Source: Eubacterium sp. (GTDB lineage: Bacteria; Bacillota; Clostridia; Lachnospirales; Lachnospiraceae). Taken from it: a stretch of 64,000 bases of DNA. Under the pieces are notes generated by a model. The model was not told the origin of the DNA. It saw only the letters and a list, made by a program, of their open reading frames with translations, and did not search any database. Position numbers and translations under genes: made by a program. The stretch covers positions 1-64,000 of the forward strand of contig JAILRB010000021.1 of NCBI GenBank assembly GCA_024698585.1, written 5' to 3'. Shown here one piece after another: positions 53,201 to 61,930 of the stretch (position 1 is the first letter of the stretch; every line of letters begins with the position of its first letter).

Positions 53201-56066
53201 CAATTTCTGACGTATATCCCCAGATTCCTGCATCTCTATATGTATTGTTTCCAGTAACAAGTCCCCAGAGGTAAAGTCCTGCCCAAGCAAAAGTTGCTTC
53301 TGAAGCAGATTCCTGATTGTTACCACTGTTGTTGTCACCGTATCCTCCAGCCCATGAATGACTTTCATAAACATCAAAGTTTCTCATATATGGAAGCTTG
53401 TCGTCATTCTTGTTTGGATTCATACAGTCACGAATCAGAACTTCAATCATGTCGCCGTAATCTTCTACGAACTGATGATCATAAGATCCTAATACCGCTG
53501 CCGGGAAGATAAAGTATGCCCAAAGGAAATGATGATCTGATAAGTTAATTGCCATACCATGATCTCCACCGTCACCACTGATTGCACCCCAGCTTGTATG
53601 GTAGTACATATAATATGGGTAATCTTCCGGTCCGTCATATGTAAGCCAGTTTTCCATGATTTTTCTTAATACACTGATTAATTTATCTCTTGTTTCATAT
53701 TCTCCCAACTGATCTGCAATTAAGATACCCATTGCAATCGGATGGGATTTCTTGCCCTGCCAATAAGGATCTGCTACCCAATAAGATTTTAATGCACTGT
53801 CTGTGAACTGATCCAGATAAGCGTACATCCATTCGGTGTTATAGCTATCAGATTCGTCCGGTGTGGTATACTGCGGAATTACACCGTTAAATCTCTGGCT
53901 GAAGGAGAACTGATTTCCTTCATGAATTCTTAAATCACCACGTACGGATGAATAGTTCTTTCCGCTTACATAAGAGTCGTCGGAATATTTCCACTGATGT
54001 GGCATCATACACATAATTGTAGAATTTTCAATTCCGTTTCCTGTTCTCTTCTGGTCAACGGTTGCATGATATGTGGTTGTACAGGTTGCTGTGCTTTCAT
54101 TGTATGAATAATCAGCAACAGTATTTGTCACATAAGAATATGCATGTTTGAACATGAATTCTAACTGTTCTCTTGCCTGCGCATCATTCTTTGACGGAGC
54201 ATTGGAAACGTTTTTGGTCGAAAGCAAAGAAATAGGCTCATCAACACATAAAGCTCCAATTACCAGGTAGTTCTGATTGCTACCCAACTGAATCTTTAAT
54301 TTATTTCCAACACGATATACCTTTGAATTTTCAGGCATGTATACACCATAGTAATGATACTGCTTCTTATTTCCATCGCCAGGTGCTTCACTTTCATTTT
54401 CTGTTTCTACAGCAAAATGATCAATGGTAACCTGTCCATTTTCATCTTCTAAGATTTCGTTTCCATTCTTGTCAAAGAACTTCACAATATTGTTTACATT
54501 TAACTCTACAGCATTTCTATCTGTAAATGTGTTGTAAACAAAAGGAGAACCCTTTACTAATGTGGAAAGCATTTTCGGTGTATCGTTATCACTGAAAGCT
54601 ACATTTACAGACCAGTCACCATAACTGTCTAATTTTGCTGAAGTCTTTCCTGTGATGTTTGATGCTCCAACAGTGATATCTTTATACTTACTGTCTGCAC
54701 CCATACCACCATTTTCTGTTCTGGAATAGAAGCCGTCTGCATAGTACATTCCAAGTCCTGTCTTTGAATAGCTGTAAGCCATTGGAAGTGCAGGCATGGT
54801 ATCACTGTACTTTGTATAAATGATGGATGTCCACCAGTCATTGGATGGAATTGCCTTTGTTACATTAGCGGTTACATATTTTGGTTCTCTTGGCTGTAAC
54901 AAGTTCGCATCATCAATAACATAGCTTCCTTTTCCTTTATTAACAACGGTCTGTTCCGGAATGTTTGGAATCTGGTATGTTACCATATCATCCCCGTTCT
55001 GATAATCATATACCTGGATTTCACGAATGGAGTAGCCGGAACCACGTCCCATCAGAATCCCCTGCACTCTGACATAACGAACATTCTGTGCATAGATTTC
55101 AATATCTTCATCTTCACCGTTTCCTTCTACCTGTCTGTAAACCGTGGTAAAGTTTTCTCCATCTTCTGAAACCTGTAAATCCCAAATATTACCATATTCT
55201 GTCTGCCACTGAACTTTTACTCGTCCGATGGTGTGCTTTGCACCTAAATCAACGGTTAAGTTCTGATTGCAGGCATCTGCTACTTTATCCTGACTTTCTG
55301 ACAACCAGTATGATTCATAATCATCATCTACTGCATTGCTTCCTGCTAAAGGATTGGCAGCCCACCAAGGCTGTGAATAAGAAGAAACACTAACGTTCTT
55401 TCCTAAAGCAATGTTCTCTGCCGGTGATACCGGCTGAACACAATTATTATCACCAATACCGTAAACCTGAACTTCTCTGATGGAAGCGCCCCATCCTGAT
55501 TTCTTATCATCAGAATAAGCCTGTGATTTACTATAGTTGATTAAGATTCTGACATATCTTCCGTTCTTAGCAGTTAAACGATAAGCATCTGCCGCATCTG
55601 TTGATAACACATCTTCGTAATAACTATAGTCCACAGTTCCGTCACTACGAAGAACATTCTTCACGTCACCACCGGTGCCGTTTGTTGTTTCATACGCCGT
55701 TGTCCAGTTAATTTCATCATCAGAAACCAATACCTTATAAGCCACACCATAGCTGGCATCATTCTGCCAGTCGATGACGACTTTACTGATATCGGCCTTT
55801 CCTCCCAAGTCTACATCCAGCCACTGATCTGCTTTGTTCGCCGCTGCACCCCACTGGGTTCCTAATCTTCCGTCGGTTGCAAAGCTTGCAATATCTCCGC
55901 CGTTGGCAGAAGATGCATAAGCAGGTCTGTCTGAAGATAACAGCCAAGGCACTGAACGATCAACAGCCTTGACCTCTGTTTGCTGCAACTGGAGACTTCC
56001 CATGACCATTGCAGCACTGAGCACTACCGCCATAGAGCTCTTGAGCATTTTAACATGCTTTCTCAT
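50238..56066 (-). CDS. Secreted GH81 endo-beta-1,3-glucanase with six CBM32-like domains and a CBM6
   Basis: 1942 residues, the largest gene here. Signal peptide about 1-34 (MAVVLSAAMVMGSLQLQQTE). Two N-terminal discoidin/CBM32 domains (about 40-205 and 215-355). A GH81 catalytic domain follows (about 385-1180): NDWWTSIIYTKYSDTMPALP, then GDHGMAINLSDHHFLWAYF, then NNQESASEATFAWAGLYLWG with the acidic active-site region. A CBM6-like domain (about 1230-1370, LEAEDYYTNF, GYVGWIDDGDALLYTV) and four C-terminal CBM32-like domains follow, the last three very alike (GTRWSS at each; TGYGYSIWE or TGYGYSLWE at each). It should cut beta-1,3-glucan of yeast walls, callose or similar polymers. Start behind AAGGAGGA. 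Own promoter with an overlapping cre-like site. Confidence 0.92.
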   Translation of the reverse strand: MRKHVKMLKSSMAVVLSAAMVMGSLQLQQTEVKAVDRSVPWLLSSDRPAYASSANGGDIASFATDGRLGTQWGAAANKADQWLDVDLGGKADISKVVIDWQNDASYGVAYKVLVSDDEINWTTAYETTNGTGGDVKNVLRSDGTVDYSYYEDVLSTDAADAYRLTAKNGRYVRILINYSKSQAYSDDKKSGWGASIREVQVYGIGDNNCVQPVSPAENIALGKNVSVSSYSQPWWAANPLAGSNAVDDDYESYWLSESQDKVADACNQNLTVDLGAKHTIGRVKVQWQTEYGNIWDLQVSEDGENFTTVYRQVEGNGEDEDIEIYAQNVRYVRVQGILMGRGSGYSIREIQVYDYQNGDDMVTYQIPNIPEQTVVNKGKGSYVIDDANLLQPREPKYVTANVTKAIPSNDWWTSIIYTKYSDTMPALPMAYSYSKTGLGMYYADGFYSRTENGGMGADSKYKDITVGASNITGKTSAKLDSYGDWSVNVAFSDNDTPKMLSTLVKGSPFVYNTFTDRNAVELNVNNIVKFFDKNGNEILEDENGQVTIDHFAVETENESEAPGDGNKKQYHYYGVYMPENSKVYRVGNKLKIQLGSNQNYLVIGALCVDEPISLLSTKNVSNAPSKNDAQAREQLEFMFKHAYSYVTNTVADYSYNESTATCTTTYHATVDQKRTGNGIENSTIMCMMPHQWKYSDDSYVSGKNYSSVRGDLRIHEGNQFSFSQRFNGVIPQYTTPDESDSYNTEWMYAYLDQFTDSALKSYWVADPYWQGKKSHPIAMGILIADQLGEYETRDKLISVLRKIMENWLTYDGPEDYPYYMYYHTSWGAISGDGGDHGMAINLSDHHFLWAYFIFPAAVLGSYDHQFVEDYGDMIEVLIRDCMNPNKNDDKLPYMRNFDVYESHSWAGGYGDNNSGNNQESASEATFAWAGLYLWGLVTGNNTYRDAGIWGYTSEIDAIEQYWFNMDQGTNLDSHNWAPGYGVDVYSDANCDVLPYTGMVWGLGYTNGTYFSGNPCCIMGIHLLPVTPAITYMGYRKNTVTRIWNEYEQVEAAYQEKMVREEATDPEGWFHILWPFMALSDANGAANRWANEYTSHINAEGNYVDGVLSTDEMFNSYWYIQNMCAKGDICTSIWASDYTSFQVFEKTVNGAKKYTAEVWNPFDEEITVHFKNANGNLGSVKVPAHMTVDCDPTKNEDKTVKDGKKVTAEPVHNYDPVCEVPGVLEAEDYYTNFSCEPDQNDQEGGYVGWIDDGDALLYTVNVAQEGDYVVDYRVQCTDQNKNSAIRIKTENDSDYQMTTVLGNETNEWKNVKANGTIHLKKGTYKLKLLFVDGGFNINYTKIYLQGTKPPVAESDDLTKADLTDYPEIDLSQAEVIDVSSESNADGAAAHMIDKNYASRWESEASDPQYFTIDLKEAQEIGGIKLYWEGAASKKYTIQTSNDKVNWTTVFNQKLGKGGQGFGDEKRGNGLESIALSDVTTARYVRLYSTERLTGYGVSLFEVRLFNSDGNTEKPPVIPPVLPSSNVALGKQAVASSQEGNNVDASKAVDGNAGTRWSSLFTDDEWIYVDLEESYNINKVVLKWENAFGKDYDIQVSEDADSWSTVQEVRNSDGGEDMIPISDITARYVRIKGVHRATGYGYSLWEMEVYSGMGSIGGGGGEPITEGENVALNKDTEQSASEGEATNARYAVDGDEGTRWSSNFVDDAWMSIDLGQVYSINRVKILWENAYGKDYKIMTSTDGTNYTVVKNLTNQDGGLDDNLFDTVEARYVKIQGVTRGTGYGYSIWEVQVLSAGENPSQGGGSTQPGTGTTPSGTNVALNADASQSGSEGEGTHARYAVDGNDGTRWSSTFDDNAWMSLDLGQAYTINRVNIQWETAFGADYDILVSTDGQNWTPVKEVRNGDGGLDENTFQEVSARYVKLQGIRRGTGYGYSIWEMQVLTK

Positions 56067-56444
56067 ATAACTTTCCTCCTTAAATAATTGAAAAAACTAC
56101 TGACTAAGTTCTTCATTATTAGAAAAAAGAAACACAATAAATTCCCTTTCCCGTCACAATACTGCAGTTATTGCTATACTAATAATTTTAGAAAGAAAAA
56201 ACGTTTTCTGCAATTATTCGATAGTTTTTTATTGATTTTCAATACTTTTTTGTGCATTTTGTACATCTTTACTGTAATGTTAACGAAGTAACATTTTATT
56301 TTTTTGATGTTTTGAACATCCTTTTATTTTTTCGGGTTTCTTTTTTTTGTAAACCTATTTTTTAATTTTTCAAAATACTAAAAAAAACATTTTTAGGGTT
56401 TTCCTTCTAAAATGTTCCCGGTCACATTTTGCGGCAAAACAAAA
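56067..56444. other. AT-rich 378-bp intergenic region upstream of the GH81 gene
   Basis: Contains the GH81 ribosome site, a SigA-type promoter and a cre-like palindrome. The rest is very AT-rich runs of T and A with no supportable gene or RNA. GH81 is transcribed away from it; the secreted-protein gene is on the far side and also reads toward it, its terminator lying at 56445. Confidence 0.6.
56185..56213 (-). promoter_or_regulatory. SigA-type promoter of the GH81 gene with cre-like site in the spacer
   Basis: Minus strand: TTGCAG (56208-56213), 17 nt, TAAAAT (56185-56190). Between them GAAAACGTTTTTTC (around 56196-56209) is near the CcpA cre consensus TGAAAACGTTTTCA. Occupancy there would block RNA polymerase, so glucose repression is predicted. 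Confidence 0.5.
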
Positions 56445-56467
56445 AGAAGGATGAATTCCATCCTTCT
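56445..56467 (-). terminator. Terminator of the 440-aa secreted-protein gene
   Basis: AGAAGGATG and CATCCTTCT make a perfect 9-bp stem with a 5-nt loop, with TTTTTGTTTT following on the minus strand. It is just past the stop of the secreted-protein gene. Confidence 0.85.
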
Positions 56468-56477
56468 CTTGCTTGCT

Positions 56478-57800
56478 TTATTTCATTTTTACAGTGAATT
56501 TCACTACAAAATGTTGTGCTTTCGAGGAATTTCTAAGTTTTACCGTGACAACATATTTCTTTCCTTTTTTCCACCGCAACGTTTTCCTTGTGTTCTTTTC
56601 TCCCTGAAGTTTCGCTACTGCTTCCTCCACAATCCATCCTTTCTTTAATTTCATTTTCATAGGAATCTTTTTTTGTTTCAAGCAATCTTTTTTCTTCAAT
56701 ACAATTGTTTTCTTTTTTACACCATCGATTTTCACGGATTTATTTCCCAACTTTATGGAACGGATTGGATTTTTCTTTACCAATACTGTAGGTTGTCCCG
56801 TCACCTGAAAATGCTCATATTCTGCGGAAGACTTACAAATTGCACATAGCTCATGTTCCGGTGTCTCCTTATAAATCAATATTCCGTTTTGAATTTTCAA
56901 TGTTTGATCACTGAATCCTGTTTCCTCTTTAATCTTTTTCTCTAACTCTTTAAAATTTTGAAAATCCTTCAGTTGATATTTATGGCTTACCCATCTGAAA
57001 GCACAACAAACTCTTTCGCGTGTTCTTGTACATAAATACGCACTCTTTTCTATTTTTTTCAAATTCAAACGATGTTCTGTAAATCGCTCAATATAGTAAT
57101 AAAATGTATATTCTCTGGAATACTCAAGATGTTTAAAATGTGCAATCACATAGCTCTGGGATTTATTGATTGTTTCAATCTCAACATTTTTCAGTTTCCA
57201 TCCTGACTGTGTTGTGAATCTTGGTTGTAAGTTATTCATGGGTTCATTACTGTAAATAGTTTCTTCCCACTGATTCACGTTTCGAATCTGATTCGTTCCC
57301 AGGTAAGCCGTCTTGATTGGAGAATTTTCCAAAACTGTAATTTCTTTTCTTAATGTCTTCTTATGACCTTCATCATCAGAAATCTCACAAATAATTGTTG
57401 TTTTTCCCGGTTTTATATTAAACATTGCCTCCCGTTCCAGTGGACCATATGTAAAGATAATGCAACCACTTTGTTTTTGTTCTATCATTGAATGAAATGT
57501 TGCCACGTTCTGATTGATGGAACTCCATTTATAATGAAATTTGTCATATAATTCATCATAACCTTTTTCCTTTTGTGGATTTATTTTATCTTCCGTCAGC
57601 GAAAAATTTGCGTGTTTCTCAAAAGAAACAAAAACATCATATCCACAGATTTCCAAATTATCTACCAGTTCCTCAAAACTTTTCCCCCAGACCTCAGGAG
57701 CATCATCTCTCATACTTTCCCCCTTTATTCCATGTGAAAGGAGCGATAATACGATTGTCATAGTTAAAATCATACACCATACCTTTTTTAATTGTTTCAT
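56478..57800 (-). CDS. Secreted protein of unknown function, paralogue of the 10181 protein
   Basis: 440 residues from ATG 57800 (GAGG 8 nt upstream, then MKQLKKVWCMILTMTIVL and a signal cleaved near SHGIKG). The Ig-like part matches the 346-aa protein: KFHYKWSSINQNVATFH, then GKTTIICEISDDEGHKKTL, then EITVLENSPIKTAYLG. The middle resembles its C-terminus (LKDFQNFKELEKKIKEETGF versus FKSAKDFVNKLKRYYGYTSK). It continues with an extra C-terminal beta domain of about 120 residues, basic and lysine-rich (IKSIRLGNKSVKI style: PIRSIKLGNKSVKIDG). No catalytic motif seen. Confidence 0.7.
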   Translation of the reverse strand: MKQLKKVWCMILTMTIVLSLLSHGIKGESMRDDAPEVWGKSFEELVDNLEICGYDVFVSFEKHANFSLTEDKINPQKEKGYDELYDKFHYKWSSINQNVATFHSMIEQKQSGCIIFTYGPLEREAMFNIKPGKTTIICEISDDEGHKKTLRKEITVLENSPIKTAYLGTNQIRNVNQWEETIYSNEPMNNLQPRFTTQSGWKLKNVEIETINKSQSYVIAHFKHLEYSREYTFYYYIERFTEHRLNLKKIEKSAYLCTRTRERVCCAFRWVSHKYQLKDFQNFKELEKKIKEETGFSDQTLKIQNGILIYKETPEHELCAICKSSAEYEHFQVTGQPTVLVKKNPIRSIKLGNKSVKIDGVKKKTIVLKKKDCLKQKKIPMKMKLKKGWIVEEAVAKLQGEKNTRKTLRWKKGKKYVVTVKLRNSSKAQHFVVKFTVKMK

Positions 57801-57873
57801 CCCATATACCTCGTTTTTAACTCTTATACTCATAAGAATCCTTTTTTGTTTCAAAATGTTATTATTTCACAAA

Positions 57874-57902
57874 AAAAGAGAATGATTAAACATTCTCCTT
57901 TT
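57874..57902. terminator. Hairpin between leuS and the secreted-protein gene
   Basis: GAGAATG-ATTAAA-CATTCTC with A/T-runs on both sides; on the minus strand followed by a seven-T run. Lies beyond the first leuS terminator and acts as a second stop. Confidence 0.65.
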
Positions 57903-57929
57903 AACAGTTTTCATATTTACCTTTTTATT

Positions 57930-57953
57930 AAAGTCCTGAACAAACAGGACTTT
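57930..57953 (-). terminator. Terminator after leuS
   Basis: AAAGTCCTG-AACAAA-CAGGACTTT, a perfect 9-bp stem 8 bp past the leuS stop. The T-run on the minus strand is interrupted (AATAAAAAGG), so it may be supported by the next hairpin. Confidence 0.65.
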
Positions 57954-57960
57954 TTTATCT

Positions 57961-60375
57961 CTATTTCATTACAATATTTACGATTCTTCCAGGAACATAA
58001 ATTTCTTTAACAATATTTCCGGAAAGCTTATCACCTAATGCTTCCTTACCCTGAGCAATAGCATCGTCTTTTGAAATATCCTTAGGAATTCCAATAACCG
58101 CTTTTGTCTTTCCGTTAATCTGTACCGGAATTTCAATGACATCATCCACAGTCTTTGCTTCATCATATGTTGGCCATGATTCAAAAGCAATGGTATCATT
58201 GTGTCCCATCTTCTCCCAGATTTCTTCACCAACATGTGGGCAAATACATGAGAACATCTTAATTAATCCTTCTGCATATTCTCTTGGGCACTTGCCTTCT
58301 TTGTAAACTTCATTTACAAAAATCATCATCTGACTGATGGCTGTATTATATCCTAACTCTTCAAAGTCGTTGGTTACTTTCTTAACTGTCTGATGGTAAA
58401 CCTTTGTCAGCTTATCATCATTTTCTTCCGTGATATTTCCAGGTTCTGTAAAGAATGTCCAAACTCTGTTAATGAATCGTTTGGCCCCCTGAACATTGTT
58501 GGAATTCCATGGTTTAGACACTTCCAAAGGTCCCATGAACATTTCGTAAAGTCTTAAGGTATCTGCACCGAAATCTCTTACGATATCACTTGGATCAACA
58601 ACGAATTCTGGGAAACGTTTACCCATCTTGATTCCGTTTTCTCCTAAAATCATTCCCTGGTGCACTAACTTCTTAAATGGTTCCTTTACAGGAGAAAGAC
58701 CTTCATCATAAAGGAATCTGTTCCAGATTCTGGAATAAATCAAGTGACCTACTGCATGTTCCGGACCACCCACATATAAGTCTACCGGAAGCCAATGTTT
58801 CAGTAATTCCTGATTTGCAAATTCCTGATTGTTATCAGGATCAATATATCTCATATAATACCATGATGATCCGGCAGAACCAGGCATGGTAGATGTTTCT
58901 CTCTTACCTTTCACGCCATTTGCATCATACTGCTTCCATTCTGTGGCATTTTCCAGTGGTGCCTTACCGTTCTTTCCTTTGTAATCATCCAATTCCGGAA
59001 GAACTAATGGTAATTCTTCATCCGGAAGAACATAGATTTCGCCATCTTCTTTGTATACACAAGGAACCGGTTCGCCCCAATATCTCTGACGTGCAAAAAT
59101 CCATTCACGGAACTTATAATTAACCTTTTCTCTGGCAACGCCCTGTTTTACAAGTTTTTCTGTAATGGCAACTTTTGCTTCTTCCACAGTAAGGCCTGTA
59201 AATTCTTCAGAGTTTACTAACTTACATCCTTTTCCAAGATAATCCTGCTTTTCAAATGCACATTCAGAAACATCTCTTCCTTCGATAACCTGAATCATGT
59301 CAATGTTATGAACCTGAGCATATTCAAAGTCTCTCTGGTCATGACTTGGAACCGCCATAACCGCACCGGTACCATAGCTTGCTAAAACGAAGTCACCGAT
59401 GAATAATGGAACTTCCTTTCCGTTTACAGGATTGATTGCATAAAGCCCTTCTAATTTACAGCCGGACTTTGTCTTATTTAAATCAGTACGATCCAAATCG
59501 CTCTTCTTTAATGTTTCATCAATGTATGCCTGAACTTCTTCCTTATTTTCTACTCTGTCCATTAATCCCTTTACAATATCTCCGTCCGGAGCGAGTACCA
59601 TAAATGTAATACCGTAAATGGTTTCAATACAAGTTGTAAAGATGGAGAACTTACCACCACCAACAATATCAAAATCAACCTCTACACCAGTTGATTTTCC
59701 AATCCAGTTTCTCTGAATTTCTTTTGTTGATTCCGGCCAGTCAATTTCATCCAGACCTTCTAATAATTTTTCAGCAAAAGCAGCCTGATCAATAACCCAC
59801 TGCTTCATATTCTTTCTTACAACCGGGAAGCCGCCACGTTCTGATTTTCCGTCAATGACTTCATCGTTGGAAAGAACGGTTCCTAATTCTTCACACCAGT
59901 TTACAGGCATGTCGACTAACTTCGCATATCCCTTTAAGAATAACTGCTTAAAAATCCACTGGGTCCATTTATAGAATTTTGGATCAGAAGTTGCAAGAAC
60001 CTTTGTCCAATCATAGTCAAAACCTAATTCCTTAAGTTGCTTGGAAAATGTCTGAATATTTTCCTGGGTAAATCCGTTTGGATGATTTCCTGTATTTACT
60101 GCATACTGTTCCGCCGGGAGCCCAAAGGAATCATATCCCATTGGATGCAATACATTATATCCCTGCATTCTCTTCATTCTGGACATGATATCCGTAGCGG
60201 TATAACCTTCCGGATGTCCTGCATGAAGACCCACCCCTGATGGGTATGGGAACATATCCAATGCATAATACTTTGGTTTACTAAAGTCCCACACATCAGT
60301 CTTAAATGTTTCATGCTCTTCCCAATATTTCTGCCATTTCTTTTCCACAACTTTGTGATTATATGTTTCTGCCAT
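57961..60375 (-). CDS. leuS: Leucyl-tRNA synthetase with altered KMSKS and editing motifs
   Basis: Class I synthetase, 804 residues, charging tRNA-Leu. The HIGH equivalent is VGLHAGHPEGYTATD near residue 50. The KMSKS loop is KMGKRFPEFVV near 585 instead of KMSKS. The CP1 editing domain is present with GTGAVMAVPSHDQRD near 335, but its threonine-rich motif reads TTCIETIYG rather than TTRPDTLFG. WYYMRYIDPDN and the C-terminal anticodon-binding domain are normal. This looks like the recognisable Clostridia/Lachnospiraceae variant form. AGGAGG precedes the start. No T-box leader is visible in the 43-bp gap upstream. Confidence 0.94.
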   Translation of the reverse strand: MAETYNHKVVEKKWQKYWEEHETFKTDVWDFSKPKYYALDMFPYPSGVGLHAGHPEGYTATDIMSRMKRMQGYNVLHPMGYDSFGLPAEQYAVNTGNHPNGFTQENIQTFSKQLKELGFDYDWTKVLATSDPKFYKWTQWIFKQLFLKGYAKLVDMPVNWCEELGTVLSNDEVIDGKSERGGFPVVRKNMKQWVIDQAAFAEKLLEGLDEIDWPESTKEIQRNWIGKSTGVEVDFDIVGGGKFSIFTTCIETIYGITFMVLAPDGDIVKGLMDRVENKEEVQAYIDETLKKSDLDRTDLNKTKSGCKLEGLYAINPVNGKEVPLFIGDFVLASYGTGAVMAVPSHDQRDFEYAQVHNIDMIQVIEGRDVSECAFEKQDYLGKGCKLVNSEEFTGLTVEEAKVAITEKLVKQGVAREKVNYKFREWIFARQRYWGEPVPCVYKEDGEIYVLPDEELPLVLPELDDYKGKNGKAPLENATEWKQYDANGVKGKRETSTMPGSAGSSWYYMRYIDPDNNQEFANQELLKHWLPVDLYVGGPEHAVGHLIYSRIWNRFLYDEGLSPVKEPFKKLVHQGMILGENGIKMGKRFPEFVVDPSDIVRDFGADTLRLYEMFMGPLEVSKPWNSNNVQGAKRFINRVWTFFTEPGNITEENDDKLTKVYHQTVKKVTNDFEELGYNTAISQMMIFVNEVYKEGKCPREYAEGLIKMFSCICPHVGEEIWEKMGHNDTIAFESWPTYDEAKTVDDVIEIPVQINGKTKAVIGIPKDISKDDAIAQGKEALGDKLSGNIVKEIYVPGRIVNIVMK

Positions 60376-60418
60376 TTCTCCTCCTAAATATACTCAATAA
60401 ATCTATAGTAAATATTAA

Positions 60419-61801
60419 TTACTCTGCTTCTTCTTCTGGAACCGCTACTTCTTCTTCCTGCTTCTTTGAAGATTTTTTCTTCTTGGAACTGGTTTCACTT
60501 TCCAATTCCATTTTTCCTCTGGCTTTTTCCTTAGCTCTTTGCTTCAAGGATTCCTTTTCTTTTTTCGATAAAGCACCGGATTTATCCATTGGTTTATTTT
60601 CCAATTTCACTTCCAACATAACCTGACAGGAACCAACATTTCCTGACTTATCAGTTGCAGTGATGATAATCGGGAACTTAGCGATTTGTAGTTCTCCGGC
60701 ATTGACGGTATTGATAACAATATCACAACCCTCTTCATTGCAGGAAACACATGGACGAACCATATCTTCCACCTTCTTCAGATTATGGATATTATTCAAA
60801 TCCTCATTGGAACGACTTTTTACCATAAGGGTAAAAGAAATTTTAGAGCAACTTACTTTCGGGCAAGTCGTATCAACAACTCTAAACTCCTGCTTGAACT
60901 CTAACTTCTTTCCCTTTGGAGTTTTCACTGAAAACTTGATGGTATGTTTTCCTAAAGACTTGCTGTCAAACTTTTTATACTTTAGTTTTTTTACGAGACT
61001 CTTTCCATCTTCTCCCAATGCCAATACATTGGACAAATAAGTAACTTTCGCCCCTTTCTCCACATATACAATTTTACTTCCGGACACGAGGGTTCCCGGC
61101 TTCACTTTACGATATGGATTATCCTTTGCCGGATCAGTGGGATCCCAACCACATTTTCCAATTACCCTGACCCGTTCAGCCACCGATAAAGGTAAGACAT
61201 CCTTCTTTTTCCCCAGAATCACTTTTACTTCTGTATTATCTTTACAGTTTTCATAAATCCATGCTGCATCTCCAGCATATAAAGAAACAGAATTTCCGGA
61301 AATCTTTTTTCCAATCCCAGCATAACTTTTTTGTTCCATAGTATAAGGATATTGCTCTGAATAATTAATGGACTGAATCCAACATCGCTTCGCAATCCTC
61401 GTATTATACTGATGCCATCTTCCATTGGATTTAATCCACTGATGTTCCTGCCTGGTTTTATAACTGCCCTTTTTCAGTTTCTTACCAATAGAACCGTAAA
61501 ACACCTTGACTGGTGTTTTTTTCTTTTTCTTTTTATCATTATACTCATAAACAATCACGGCATTCTTTGTCTTGTTTATTTCAATATAATAATCCGCATT
61601 TTTTCGTTTCTTTTCCTGTGCCTGTTTCGTATTTTTTTCACTGTTAACATTCTGAATAGATCCTGATTCTGATTCTTTATTTACCTTATTGTATACAAAC
61701 ATCATTGCCCCATAAAGAATTCCTGCAACAATCAGAATCTCAATGATTGTGTACAACGTGTTTTTTCCTTTTTTCGATTTCAAGAACGATTTCAGTTTCA
61801 T
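60419..61801 (-). CDS. Membrane-anchored L,D-transpeptidase-like protein lacking the catalytic cysteine
   Basis: 460 residues from ATG 61801 (GAGG 6 nt upstream). One N-terminal helix (IIEILIVAGILYGAMMFVY) anchors an extracellular part. The YkuD-like region (about 65-200) has DYYIEINKTKNAVIVYEY, then ATRIAKR-like TRIAKRCWIQS, then DAAWIYENCKDNTEVKV and the clostridial tail GWDPTDPAKDNPY. Where active enzymes have an SxGCxR motif this reads SGNSVSL, and the FHS histidine reads WIQS, so Cys, His and Arg are lost. A second Ig-like region (about 215-390) and a Lys/Glu-rich tail follow. Likely a pseudo-enzyme binding peptidoglycan. Upstream of leuS by 43 bp. Confidence 0.72.
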   Translation of the reverse strand: MKLKSFLKSKKGKNTLYTIIEILIVAGILYGAMMFVYNKVNKESESGSIQNVNSEKNTKQAQEKKRKNADYYIEINKTKNAVIVYEYNDKKKKKKTPVKVFYGSIGKKLKKGSYKTRQEHQWIKSNGRWHQYNTRIAKRCWIQSINYSEQYPYTMEQKSYAGIGKKISGNSVSLYAGDAAWIYENCKDNTEVKVILGKKKDVLPLSVAERVRVIGKCGWDPTDPAKDNPYRKVKPGTLVSGSKIVYVEKGAKVTYLSNVLALGEDGKSLVKKLKYKKFDSKSLGKHTIKFSVKTPKGKKLEFKQEFRVVDTTCPKVSCSKISFTLMVKSRSNEDLNNIHNLKKVEDMVRPCVSCNEEGCDIVINTVNAGELQIAKFPIIITATDKSGNVGSCQVMLEVKLENKPMDKSGALSKKEKESLKQRAKEKARGKMELESETSSKKKKSSKKQEEEVAVPEEEAE

Positions 61802-61930
61802 TTCATACCTCACACTACCGCACACAAAGAAAAAAACTCTGCACGGTCATAATAAGCACACCTGTTTATTATAACGCATTACAGAGTTTTTTCAAGAAAA
61901 CCTTAGGAGTTTTTCATAAATTATCTTTTT

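Noticed and set aside
60376-60418. T-box leader for leuS
   Set aside because: Only 43 bp separate leuS from the upstream gene, too short, and no terminator/antiterminator pair or T-box sequence is seen.
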